Positions 53,317 to 60,859 of a DNA stretch of 64,000 bases are shown one piece after another. The stretch spans positions 111,924 through 175,923 of the forward strand of contig NZ_FUWS01000002.1 of assembly GCF_900167435.1 (NCBI RefSeq). Reading direction: 5' to 3'. Made by a program: the position numbers and the translations under genes. How positions within the stretch are numbered: position 1 is the first letter of the stretch; the number at the start of each line of letters is the position of its first letter. The DNA is from Marinactinospora thermotolerans DSM 45154 (GTDB taxonomy: Bacteria > Actinomycetota > Actinomycetes > Streptosporangiales > Streptosporangiaceae). Under the pieces are notes generated by a model. That model ran no database searches, was not told the DNA's origin, and saw only the letters and a list, made by a program, of their open reading frames with translations.

Positions 53317-54828
53317 TCAGGTGCGTGAAGGCGCCTCGTCCGACGGGGTCGGCGGGGACCCGGCCCCGTCGGAGAGGTCCCCGGACGTGGCGTCGCGCGC
53401 CTGCGGGGCCTCCTCGCGCGCGTCCTCCTCCGGGTACTCCTTGTCCAGGGTCGGGGCCGCGGCGAACACCGACGGACCCTCCTCGTACTGGCCGCCGCCG
53501 ATGATGTTGAAACAGATGTTGAGCACGATCGCGACGACCGCCGCGCCCACGATGCCCGAGTGCAGGATGAGCGCCAACCAGTCGGGGAAGCCGTCGTAGA
53601 ACTGCGGCACCGCCATCGGGATGATGCCGAAGCCGAGCGAGGTGGCGACGATGATCAGGTTCAGGTTGTTGTCGAAGTCCACCTTGCCGAGCGTCCGGAT
53701 GCCGCTGGCCGCGACGGTGCCGAACAGGACGAGCCCGGCGCCCCCCAGGACCGGCATGGGGATCGCCGCCACCACGCGGCCCAGGATCGGGAACAGGCCC
53801 AGCAGGATCAGCATCAGCGCGCCGGTCGCCACGACGTAGCGGCTCCTGATCCTGGTCAGCGCGATCAGACCGATGTTCTGGGCGAAGGAGCTGCCCGGGG
53901 TGCTGTTGAAGAGCGGGCCGATGATGGAGGCGCTCACGTCGGCGCGCAGCCCGGCCGCGATCCGCTTGCTGTCGATGCGGGTGCCGATGATCTCCCCCAC
54001 CGCGATGATGTGCGAGGCGCCCTCGGTGAGGACGACCAGCATGATCACGCACATGGTCAGGATCGCCGCGAGGTCGAAGACCGGGAGACCGAAGTACAGG
54101 GGCGAGCCGAGGGAGAACACCGCGCCATCACCGACCTGGCTGAAGTCGGCCTTGCCGAAGGGGACCGCGATGAGCGTCCCGGCGAGCAGGCCCAGCAGGA
54201 TCGAGATACGGCTGAGCAGCCCGGGAAGGACCCGCGAGAACAGCAGGACCAGGCCCAACGTGGCACCGGCCAGGGCCAGGTCGGACAGCGCCGGCATGCC
54301 GTCCGCGGCGCCGTTGACGACCCAGTTGGCCGCCACGGGCATCAGCGACAGGCCGATGACGGTGATGAGGCTGCCGGTCACCACCGGTGGGAAGAACCGT
54401 ACGAGCTGCCCGAAGAAGGGGGTCAGGCAGAACGCGAACAGGCCGCCCACCAACGACGCGCCGAACACGACGGGGAGCCCCTGGTCGGCGTCCGCGGCGA
54501 TGGCCGTCATCGCGCTGACCGGGACGAAGGAGGAACCGACGACGATCGGCATCTGCGCGCCGATACGCAGCACCCCCGTCGTCTGCAACAGGGTGGCGAT
54601 GCCGGCGACCAGGAGCGCGCCACTGACCAGGACGCCCAGTTCGGGACCGTCCAGACCGGCCGCGGCGCCGATGACCAGGGCGGGGGCGACCGCGCCGGCG
54701 TACATGGTGAGGATGTGCTGCAAGCCGTAGAGGACGAGCAACCGGGGTGGAAGCCTCTCGTCCTCCGGGCGGGAGGAGGGGGTGGCGGCCGAGGCCGGGG
54801 GGACGTGCGCGTTCTTGCGGAATCTCAT
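53317..54828 (-). CDS. NCS2-family purine/xanthine/urate permease, copy 1
   Basis: A 503-residue nucleobase symporter with about 14 membrane spans. The NAT signature region reads QNIGLIALTRIRSR; other marks are SSFVPVSAM, FFPPVVTGSLITVIGLSL and PMPVLGGAGLVLFGT. The C-terminus (~50 residues) is acidic and cytoplasmic. ATG 54828. It imports xanthine, urate or a related purine with protons. It lies 134 bp downstream of a close paralogue and at the end of the uraD-hiuH-uricase-permease row. Confidence 0.92.
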   Translation of the reverse strand: MRFRKNAHVPPASAATPSSRPEDERLPPRLLVLYGLQHILTMYAGAVAPALVIGAAAGLDGPELGVLVSGALLVAGIATLLQTTGVLRIGAQMPIVVGSSFVPVSAMTAIAADADQGLPVVFGASLVGGLFAFCLTPFFGQLVRFFPPVVTGSLITVIGLSLMPVAANWVVNGAADGMPALSDLALAGATLGLVLLFSRVLPGLLSRISILLGLLAGTLIAVPFGKADFSQVGDGAVFSLGSPLYFGLPVFDLAAILTMCVIMLVVLTEGASHIIAVGEIIGTRIDSKRIAAGLRADVSASIIGPLFNSTPGSSFAQNIGLIALTRIRSRYVVATGALMLILLGLFPILGRVVAAIPMPVLGGAGLVLFGTVAASGIRTLGKVDFDNNLNLIIVATSLGFGIIPMAVPQFYDGFPDWLALILHSGIVGAAVVAIVLNICFNIIGGGQYEEGPSVFAAAPTLDKEYPEEDAREEAPQARDATSGDLSDGAGSPPTPSDEAPSRT

Positions 54829-54962
54829 GGCCAGTACCAGCCTTTTGAGTCATCGGCCGGACCGCGTCTCCGATGGTCCTGCGGTGGTGCCCCGGACCGG
54901 CCGTCTCCGTCTCCTGTCATGGGTGCGGCCCCTTCGCGCCGTTCAGGGACCGCCTCGCGGTG

Positions 54963-56408
54963 TCAGCTCGGTGGGGCCGACGGTGCTTCGGCGGGTCGGG
55001 GACCCGCCTCACCGCCGAGGGGGAGGTCCCCGGCGGTCGCCTGGTGGGGGACGATCGGGGCCGGCGTCGCGCGCGGGCCGATCACGTTGAACACGATGTT
55101 GAGCAGGACGGCGACGACACTGGCGCCGATGATGCCCGAGCCGAGGATGGTGGCGGCCCAGCCGGGGAAGGCGTCGTAGAAGCCGGGCACGGCCACGGGG
55201 ACGATGCCGACCCCGATCGAACAGGCCGCGATGATCAGGTTGAGCCCGTTACCGCCGAAGTCGACCGTGCCGAGCGTGCGCACCCCGCTGATCGCGATCG
55301 TGCCGAACAACAGCAGGGCCGCACCGCCCAGCACCGGCATGGGGATGATCGCGATGACCCGGCCCAGCACGGGGAACAGGCCGAGCAGCACGAGCGTGGC
55401 GCCTCCGGTGGCCACGACGAAGCGGCTGCGCACACCGGTCAGCGCGATGACACCGATGTTCTGGGCCAGCACACCACAGGGAAAGGAGTTGAACAGCGGG
55501 GCGAACAGGGCCGAACCCGCGTCGGCGCGCAGGCCGTCGGCGATGCGCCGCCGGTCGATGGGGGTCCCGATGACCTGGCCCACCGCGAGGGTGTCGGCCG
55601 TTCCCTCGGTGAGGATGACCAACATGACCACGCACATGGTCACGATCGGCACCAGGTCGAACTCCGGCAGGCCGAAGTAGAGCGGCTGGCCGAAGGAGAA
55701 CACCGGCCCTTCCAGGACCGAGCCGAAGTCGACCCGGCCGAAGGGGACCGCGATCACGGTGCCCAACACCAGACCGAGCAGGACCGACATGCCGGCCAGG
55801 GAGGGCGGCAACAGCCGGTACAGCACCAGCATGATCAGCAGGGTGATGCCGCCCAGGGCGAGGTTGGACAACGAGGGATGCCCCGAAGCCTCCCCGTCGA
55901 TGATCCAGTTCGCGGCGACGGGCAGCAGCGACAGGCCGATGACGGTGATGACGCTTCCGGTCACCACCGGGGGGAAGAAACGCAGCAGGGCGGCGAAGAA
56001 GGGGGCGATGAGCACCCCGAACACGCCGGCCGCGAACGTCGCGCCGAAGACCACGGGCAGGCCGCGCTCCTCGGCGAAGGTGGCCATGATGCCCAGGGGG
56101 ACGACGGAGATGCCCACGACCATGGGCAGCCGCGCGCCGAAACGCCACACGCCCAGCGTCTGGAGCAGCGTGGCCAGTCCGCACACGAGGAGCGCGCCGC
56201 TGACGAGGACCCCCAGCGCTGCCGTGTCGAGTCCGGCCGCGGCCCCGATGACCAGGGGAGGGGTGGCGACCCCCGCGTACATCGTGACGATGTGCTGGAG
56301 GCCATAGGCGAACAGAAGCCGGGGCGCGAGCCGTTCGTCCTCGGGACGGTCCGTCGGGGACGCCGGGGGACGGTCGGCCTTCACGGGGGTGCGGGTCTTC
56401 CTGAACAA
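54963..56408 (-). CDS. NCS2-family purine/xanthine/urate permease, copy 2
   Basis: A 481-residue paralogue of the neighbour, sharing RPEDERL.PRLL, YGLQHI.TMYAG and the same order of spans. The NAT signature differs: QNIGVIALTGVRSR, with Gly where copy 1 has Arg, at a position that varies between specificity groups. Start is taken as TTG 56408, which follows AAGGGG and makes the N-terminus (FRKTRTP) match copy 1 (RFRKNAH); GTG 56384 is the alternative. It lies 223 bp downstream of the uricase gene. Confidence 0.91.
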   Translation of the reverse strand: MFRKTRTPVKADRPPASPTDRPEDERLAPRLLFAYGLQHIVTMYAGVATPPLVIGAAAGLDTAALGVLVSGALLVCGLATLLQTLGVWRFGARLPMVVGISVVPLGIMATFAEERGLPVVFGATFAAGVFGVLIAPFFAALLRFFPPVVTGSVITVIGLSLLPVAANWIIDGEASGHPSLSNLALGGITLLIMLVLYRLLPPSLAGMSVLLGLVLGTVIAVPFGRVDFGSVLEGPVFSFGQPLYFGLPEFDLVPIVTMCVVMLVILTEGTADTLAVGQVIGTPIDRRRIADGLRADAGSALFAPLFNSFPCGVLAQNIGVIALTGVRSRFVVATGGATLVLLGLFPVLGRVIAIIPMPVLGGAALLLFGTIAISGVRTLGTVDFGGNGLNLIIAACSIGVGIVPVAVPGFYDAFPGWAATILGSGIIGASVVAVLLNIVFNVIGPRATPAPIVPHQATAGDLPLGGEAGPRPAEAPSAPPS

Positions 56409-56631
56409 TTCAGCCCCTTGGGATCGTGAGCGGCGGTGATACGGAGCACGGGATCCGTTGTCGCTCGCCGTCACCGAGAAATCGCTGTGAGTGATCGTCG
56501 GAGGGTGTGGGCGGGACGCGCACGGACGACAGCGGGGCCGGTGCGCGGCCGGACGGACGGGGCGTGGGGGCGGCCGATCACCGCCCGCCGGAGGGGGCGC
56601 GGTCCCGGGGGCCGGGACCGCGCCGGACCGG

Positions 56632-57525
56632 TCAGATGAAGCCGGGAACGGTCTCCCAGACGCGACCGGCCGCGGGGGCGTCGTCGCGTTCGATGGTGGC
56701 CTCGATCTTTCCGTAGGAGCGGTCGGAGGCGAAGAACACCTCGTTCGGGTTGTCCAGGCCGAACGGCGACAGGTCAACCACGAAGTGGTGCTTGTTCGGG
56801 CAGGAGAACTTGATCTCGGCGACCTCGGGGTGGGCCTCCAAGACGGCCTTGCCCATCTCCCACAGCGTCTGCTGGAGGGCGAGGCTGTGGTGGTTGGCGA
56901 AGGTCTCGATCAGGATCGCGCGGATGGACGCATAGGTCTTGTCCCAGTCGATGTCGGTGCCGATGTAGCGCCAGCGGGCCTTGACGTCGGTGGCCATGAC
57001 CCGGTCGGTCGTCTCGGCCAGGGTCGTGTATTCGGTCCGGGGGAAACCGTGGAACTCCGAGTCGGTCGTCTTGAGGACGGTGAGCCCCTCCAGGCCGGAG
57101 ATGACGGTCTCCTCGGCACCGTCCTTGACGACGACGGTGGTGCGGGTCTCGCGGCCGTCCCGGACGAAGGAGTGGTTGTGCGGACCCTCGGCGGTCGCGG
57201 CCCGGGTCCAGGTGTACTCCTCGATCTCCTGCCGCGCCCCGTGTACCTGCTCGAAGGTGTCCACGTGGTAACGGGCCAGGCGGAGCGCGAAGTCCTCGAT
57301 CGCGCCGACCCCGTACTTGCGGGCGAAGGCGTAGACGGTGTTCTTCTGCGTGTCGGTGGCGACACAGTGGGCGTTGTCGCCCTTGGTGTGCACCGCTTCG
57401 AAGTCGCCGCGCAGCTGGGAGGTGACGTTGACGTCCTTGATCGTGTGGACGTCGGTGTCCCGGTTGATGTGGACCAGGCGCACCTCGGCCTTGCCGTACT
57501 GGTTGTCTCCGAGACGGATTGCCAT
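56632..57525 (-). CDS. uox: Urate oxidase (uricase)
   Basis: Cofactor-free oxidase of 297 residues that converts urate to 5-hydroxyisourate. The active-site parts are present: YGKAEVRLVHI with the catalytic Lys, VATDTQKNTVYAFAR with the Thr-Asp pair, GFPRTEYTTL, and FSCPNKHHFVVDLSPFG near the C-terminus. ATG 57525; AAGGAG lies 11 bp upstream. Downstream of hiuH and uraD on the same strand, whose products finish the ring opening. Confidence 0.97.
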   Translation of the reverse strand: MAIRLGDNQYGKAEVRLVHINRDTDVHTIKDVNVTSQLRGDFEAVHTKGDNAHCVATDTQKNTVYAFARKYGVGAIEDFALRLARYHVDTFEQVHGARQEIEEYTWTRAATAEGPHNHSFVRDGRETRTTVVVKDGAEETVISGLEGLTVLKTTDSEFHGFPRTEYTTLAETTDRVMATDVKARWRYIGTDIDWDKTYASIRAILIETFANHHSLALQQTLWEMGKAVLEAHPEVAEIKFSCPNKHHFVVDLSPFGLDNPNEVFFASDRSYGKIEATIERDDAPAAGRVWETVPGFI

Positions 57526-57677
57526 GTTCGGGTCAACTCCTTGAGGTGGTGGAAGGGGGGAACTGCGGAGTTTTTCCGTCCGGGGCCGGCAGCGACCCCG
57601 GACGGGTGCGCCCGAGGGAGGACCGCTGAACGCGGAAGGACCTATCACGCACTCGAAGGAGGTTCGGGAGGGGCGGC

Positions 57678-58037
57678 CTAGCTGCCCCGGTAGGTGGAGA
57701 AGGAGAACGGGCTCAACAGCAACGGCACGTGGTAGTGCGCGTCCTCGTCGGTGAGCTCGAAGGTCACCGTCACCTCGGGATAGAACCCGCGCTGGCCGCT
57801 GGCGGCGAAGTAGGCGGCGGTGTCGAAGGTGATGCGGTAGCGGCCCGTGGCCAGGCGCTGCGGGCCGAGGTCGGCGACACGCCCGTCGGCGTCGGTGTCT
57901 CCCGTGGCGACCGTCGACCAGGCGCCGCGTCCGGCGTCGTCGGCGGCTTCCAGGCGCACCGGGACACCGCCGGCCGGCCGGCCGAGGGCGGCGTCGAGGA
58001 CGTGGGTGGTCACGTGGCTGCGAGTTCGGGCGTTCAC
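57678..58037 (-). CDS. hiuH: 5-hydroxyisourate hydrolase
   Basis: A 119-residue transthyretin-like enzyme that hydrolyses 5-hydroxyisourate to OHCU. Catalytic elements: SHVTTHVLDAALGRPAGG near the N-terminus, GRYRITFDT, and the diagnostic C-terminal YRGS. GTG 58037 overlaps the uraD stop as GTGA. Works between uricase and UraD. Confidence 0.96.
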   Translation of the reverse strand: MNARTRSHVTTHVLDAALGRPAGGVPVRLEAADDAGRGAWSTVATGDTDADGRVADLGPQRLATGRYRITFDTAAYFAASGQRGFYPEVTVTFELTDEDAHYHVPLLLSPFSFSTYRGS

Positions 58038-58561
58038 TGGTCGAGCACCTTTTCCACGCGCACGAGCGCGATCTTGCGGAGTTCGTCGGCGACGACCCTG
58101 GCCTCGGTGGCCGGGTCGTTGCCGAGCCGGTCGGTGAGGTCGGCGAGCAGCTCCTCGCCGGAGCGCCCGCTGGCACACACCAGGTAGATCTGTCCGAACC
58201 GGCGCTCGTATTCGGCGTTGGCGGCCTGGAAGGCGTCTCGGACATCGCTCCGTCCGGTGTCGACCCCCGCTTGTTCGCCGCGTGACCAGGCGGACTCGGT
58301 GTCGCGGCCCGTGGCGCGCTCGCCGATGCGGGGGTGGCGGGCCAGGGCCTTGGCGACCTCGTCGTCGGTGATGGTGCGGGCATGGGCGTCGGCGGCGGCG
58401 AAGAGCGCGGTCCGGTCGTTGAACGGCCGTTCGCGTTCCAGCGCCGTCACCCAGCGGTCGATGTCGAGGCAGCGGGCGAACTCGGTCTGGAACTCCTCGG
58501 CCGACAGCGCGTTGACGCGCGACAGTCCGGAGTCGACCCCCGTGTCGGTGCTCTCGGGCAT
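58034..58561 (-). CDS. uraD: OHCU decarboxylase
   Basis: A 175-residue helical enzyme that decarboxylates 2-oxo-4-hydroxy-4-carboxy-5-ureidoimidazoline to S-allantoin. The family marks ARHPRIGERA (catalytic His) and SRGEQAGV (Glu) are present, with the N-terminal FARCLDIDRWVTAL. ATG 58561 follows GGAGAG. First gene of the minus-strand urate operon; it faces the large operator region shared with hyi. Confidence 0.95.
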   Translation of the reverse strand: MPESTDTGVDSGLSRVNALSAEEFQTEFARCLDIDRWVTALERERPFNDRTALFAAADAHARTITDDEVAKALARHPRIGERATGRDTESAWSRGEQAGVDTGRSDVRDAFQAANAEYERRFGQIYLVCASGRSGEELLADLTDRLGNDPATEARVVADELRKIALVRVEKVLDQ

Positions 58562-58692
58562 GTGCTCTCCAGAGAAGGCGTCCGTCGGGGTGATCTCCCC
58601 GTTGACCTTGGCGAGGGCCGTCGTGGCCGGCCGGAACGCTCACAGTGTGGCGATCCCGTGTTTCCACGGCGTATCCCGACGTGACAACCAGA

Positions 58693-58823
58693 TTTCGTAG
58701 TGCAGAAACTTCGTTTTGTATGACGGACTGTAGACCGGGCGGTCTGCGGGCTGTCAACACTTGAAGTGAGATGAATTGCGGTTCATGGCGACTTTGTTCA
58801 CAATGACGAAACTTCTGCGTACT
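58693..58823. promoter_or_regulatory. Divergent operator region between uraD and hyi
   Basis: The 418-bp gap (58562-58979) is AT-richer than its surroundings. It holds AGTGCAGAAACTTCGT at 58699-58714 and an inverted relative ACGAAACTTCTGCGTACT at 58806-58823. TTTCGTAGTGCAGAAA (58693-58708) fits the TTYC-N8-GAA pattern of the other sites. ATGAA/TTCAT arms at 58771-58786 form a further inverted repeat. Likely controls both operons. Confidence 0.5.
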
Positions 58824-58912
58824 TCATCCATTGATGTCGCTTTTGCGGCTTTAAGGGGGTGAGGAGGTGTTTACGGCGAGGGTGTTGACAAGGAGGGTGG
58901 GGGAGCGCACAC

Positions 58913-58930
58913 TCAAGGAGGATTCCTTGA
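58913..58930. repeat. Inverted repeat before the hyi operator
   Basis: TCAAGGA (58913-58919) and TCCTTGA (58924-58930) around GGAT, about 13 bp upstream of the hyi operator. Confidence 0.5.
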
Positions 58931-58942
58931 AGTGAAAATTAC

Positions 58943-58959
58943 ATTCCACATAGCGAAAT
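58943..58959. promoter_or_regulatory. AllR-type operator before hyi
   Basis: ATTCCACATAGCGAAAT, an imperfect palindrome; TTCCACATAGNGAAAT is shared with the aceB promoter (15465-15480). It lies 20 bp upstream of the hyi start and just before GGAGG. Confidence 0.65.
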
Positions 58960-58979
58960 AACTCCGGAGGGCTGAGCCC

Positions 58980-59780
58980 ATGAGCCACACGCTGCGCTAC
59001 ACGGCGAACTGCTCGCTGCTGTTCACCGAGCTGCCCGTGAACGAGCGGCCGGCCGCCGCTGCCGCCGCCGGGTTCGACGCGGTGGAGTTCTGGTGGCCCT
59101 TCGCCCGGCCTGTTCCCGGCGACGCCGAGGTCGACGCCTTCGTCACCGCGATCACCGACGCGGGAGTCCGGCTCACCGGCCTGAACTTCTACGCCGGTGA
59201 GATGCCCGGCCCCGATCGGGGGGTGCTCTCCCTGCCGGATCGGGCCCAGGAGTTCCGGGACAACGTCGACGTCGTCGTCGACATCGCCCGGCGCACCGGG
59301 GTGGCCGCCTTCAACGCGCTGTACGGTCTGCGCCAGGACGGGATCGACCCGGCGGAACAGGACCGGATCGCCCTGGAGAGCATCGGCATCGCGGCGGCGG
59401 GGGTCGCCGCCGTGGGCGGCACCGTCCTCATCGAGCCCATCAGCGGCGCCGACGCCTACCCGTTGTCGACCGCGGCCGACGCGCTGCGGGTCGTCGCCGC
59501 CGCGCACGCCGCCGGCGCGCCCAACGTCGCCCTGCTCGCCGACTTCTTCCACCTCGCCGCCAACGGGGACGACGTCGCCGCCGTGGTGGACGCCCACGCC
59601 GCGGAGTTCGGCCACATCCAGATCGCCGACTTCCCCGGACGGGGCGAGCCCGGAACCGGCACGCTCCCCCTCGACGAGCTCCTCGGCGCCGCCCAGACCA
59701 AGGGGTACGACGGGTACGTCGGGCTGGAGTACAAGCCGACCGTGTCCAGCGCCGAAAGCCTCGGTTGGCTCAAGCGCTGA
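58980..59780 (+). CDS. hyi: Hydroxypyruvate isomerase
   Basis: A 266-residue xylose-isomerase-like TIM barrel that interconverts hydroxypyruvate and tartronate semialdehyde. It starts RYTANCSLLFTELPVNERPAA in family style; active-site glutamates lie in GGTVLIEPISGADAYPL and YVGLEYKP, and NFYAGEMPGPDRG is characteristic. ATG 58980 with GGAGG upstream. First gene of the plus-strand hyi-glxR-gcl-alc operon. Confidence 0.93.
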   Translation: MSHTLRYTANCSLLFTELPVNERPAAAAAAGFDAVEFWWPFARPVPGDAEVDAFVTAITDAGVRLTGLNFYAGEMPGPDRGVLSLPDRAQEFRDNVDVVVDIARRTGVAAFNALYGLRQDGIDPAEQDRIALESIGIAAAGVAAVGGTVLIEPISGADAYPLSTAADALRVVAAAHAAGAPNVALLADFFHLAANGDDVAAVVDAHAAEFGHIQIADFPGRGEPGTGTLPLDELLGAAQTKGYDGYVGLEYKPTVSSAESLGWLKR

Positions 59781-59812
59781 ACAGGACCGCATCCGTCAGG
59801 AAGGAAACGTCA

Positions 59813-60718
59813 ATGCCCCAGGCGCACAAGGTCGCCTTCATCGGACTCGGCATCATGGGCCTGCCGATGGCGGTCAACCTGGTCAAGGCCGGTTTCGCCG
59901 TCACCGGTTACAACCGCTCGCCCCACAAGGCCGAACAGCTCGCGCAGCAGGGCGGGAAGGCCGCGAGCTCCGTCGCCGAGGCGGTGCGCGACGCCGACGT
60001 CGTCATCACGATGGTGCCCGACTCGCCCGACGTCGAAGAGGTGCTCCTCGGCGAGGACGGCGTGTTCGCCAACGCCGCCCCCGGGACCCTCGTCATCGAC
60101 ATGAGCACCATCCGCCCCGACGTCTCCCGCGAGCTGGCCCGGGCCGGAGCCCAGCGGGGGCTGCGCGTCCTGGACGCGCCGGTGAGCGGCGGCGAGGCGG
60201 GCGCCATCGAGGCGAAGCTGTCCATCATGGTCGGAGGGGAGGAGGCCGACTTCGCCGCGGCCGAGCCGGTCTTCTCCGCCCTGGGCACCACCTGTGTCCA
60301 CGTCGGCCCCGCGGGCTCCGGCCAGACCGTCAAGGCGGCCAACCAGCTCATCGTCGCCGGCAACATCCAACTGGTCGCCGAGGCACTGGTGTTCCTGGAG
60401 GCCCACGGCGTCGACACGGAGGCCGGCCTGAGGGTCCTCAACGGAGGACTGGCCGGCAGCACGGTGCTGACCCGTAAGGGCGAGGCGATGCGCAACCGCG
60501 AGTTCCAGCCGGGGTTTCGCGTCGAACTGCACGACAAGGACATGAAGATCGTGACGACCGCCGCGCGTGAGGCGGGGGTGAGCATCCCCGTGGGGGCGCT
60601 GGTCGCCCAGTTCGTGGGCGCCCTCAAGGCACAGGGCCACGGCGGGCTCGACCACTCCGCGCTGCTCAAGCTCGTCGAACAGCTCTCCGGATCCGAGCGC
60701 GGCCGACCGCGCGGATGA
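59813..60718 (+). CDS. glxR: Tartronate semialdehyde reductase (2-hydroxy-3-oxopropionate reductase)
   Basis: A 301-residue beta-hydroxyacid dehydrogenase that reduces tartronate semialdehyde to glycerate with NAD(P)H. It has the dinucleotide fold AFIGLGIMGLPMAVNLVKAG, the substrate loop DAPVSGGEAGAIEA, the catalytic Lys in VKAANQLIVAGN and HDKDMKIV. ATG 59813 after AGGAAGGAAA; 32 bp downstream of hyi. Its substrate is made by the glyoxylate carboligase downstream. Confidence 0.94.
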   Translation: MPQAHKVAFIGLGIMGLPMAVNLVKAGFAVTGYNRSPHKAEQLAQQGGKAASSVAEAVRDADVVITMVPDSPDVEEVLLGEDGVFANAAPGTLVIDMSTIRPDVSRELARAGAQRGLRVLDAPVSGGEAGAIEAKLSIMVGGEEADFAAAEPVFSALGTTCVHVGPAGSGQTVKAANQLIVAGNIQLVAEALVFLEAHGVDTEAGLRVLNGGLAGSTVLTRKGEAMRNREFQPGFRVELHDKDMKIVTTAAREAGVSIPVGALVAQFVGALKAQGHGGLDHSALLKLVEQLSGSERGRPRG

Positions 60719-60859
60719 GACGGGTCGCCGCCGGCGGGACTGGCGGGACGGTCTCGCGTCTTACGTGTGCTCCGCGCGAGATCCGGCCGCCTGGGTGTTG
60801 GCCGCACCACGGTTCCGCCGGCGGAACCCCAACCCCCTAGCACTGAAGGGTTTGCCACC

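Noticed and set aside
53560-56429. Long plus-strand frames opposite the two permeases
   Set aside because: Gln/Asp/Gly/Arg-rich shadow frames of the NCS2 genes, without family similarity.
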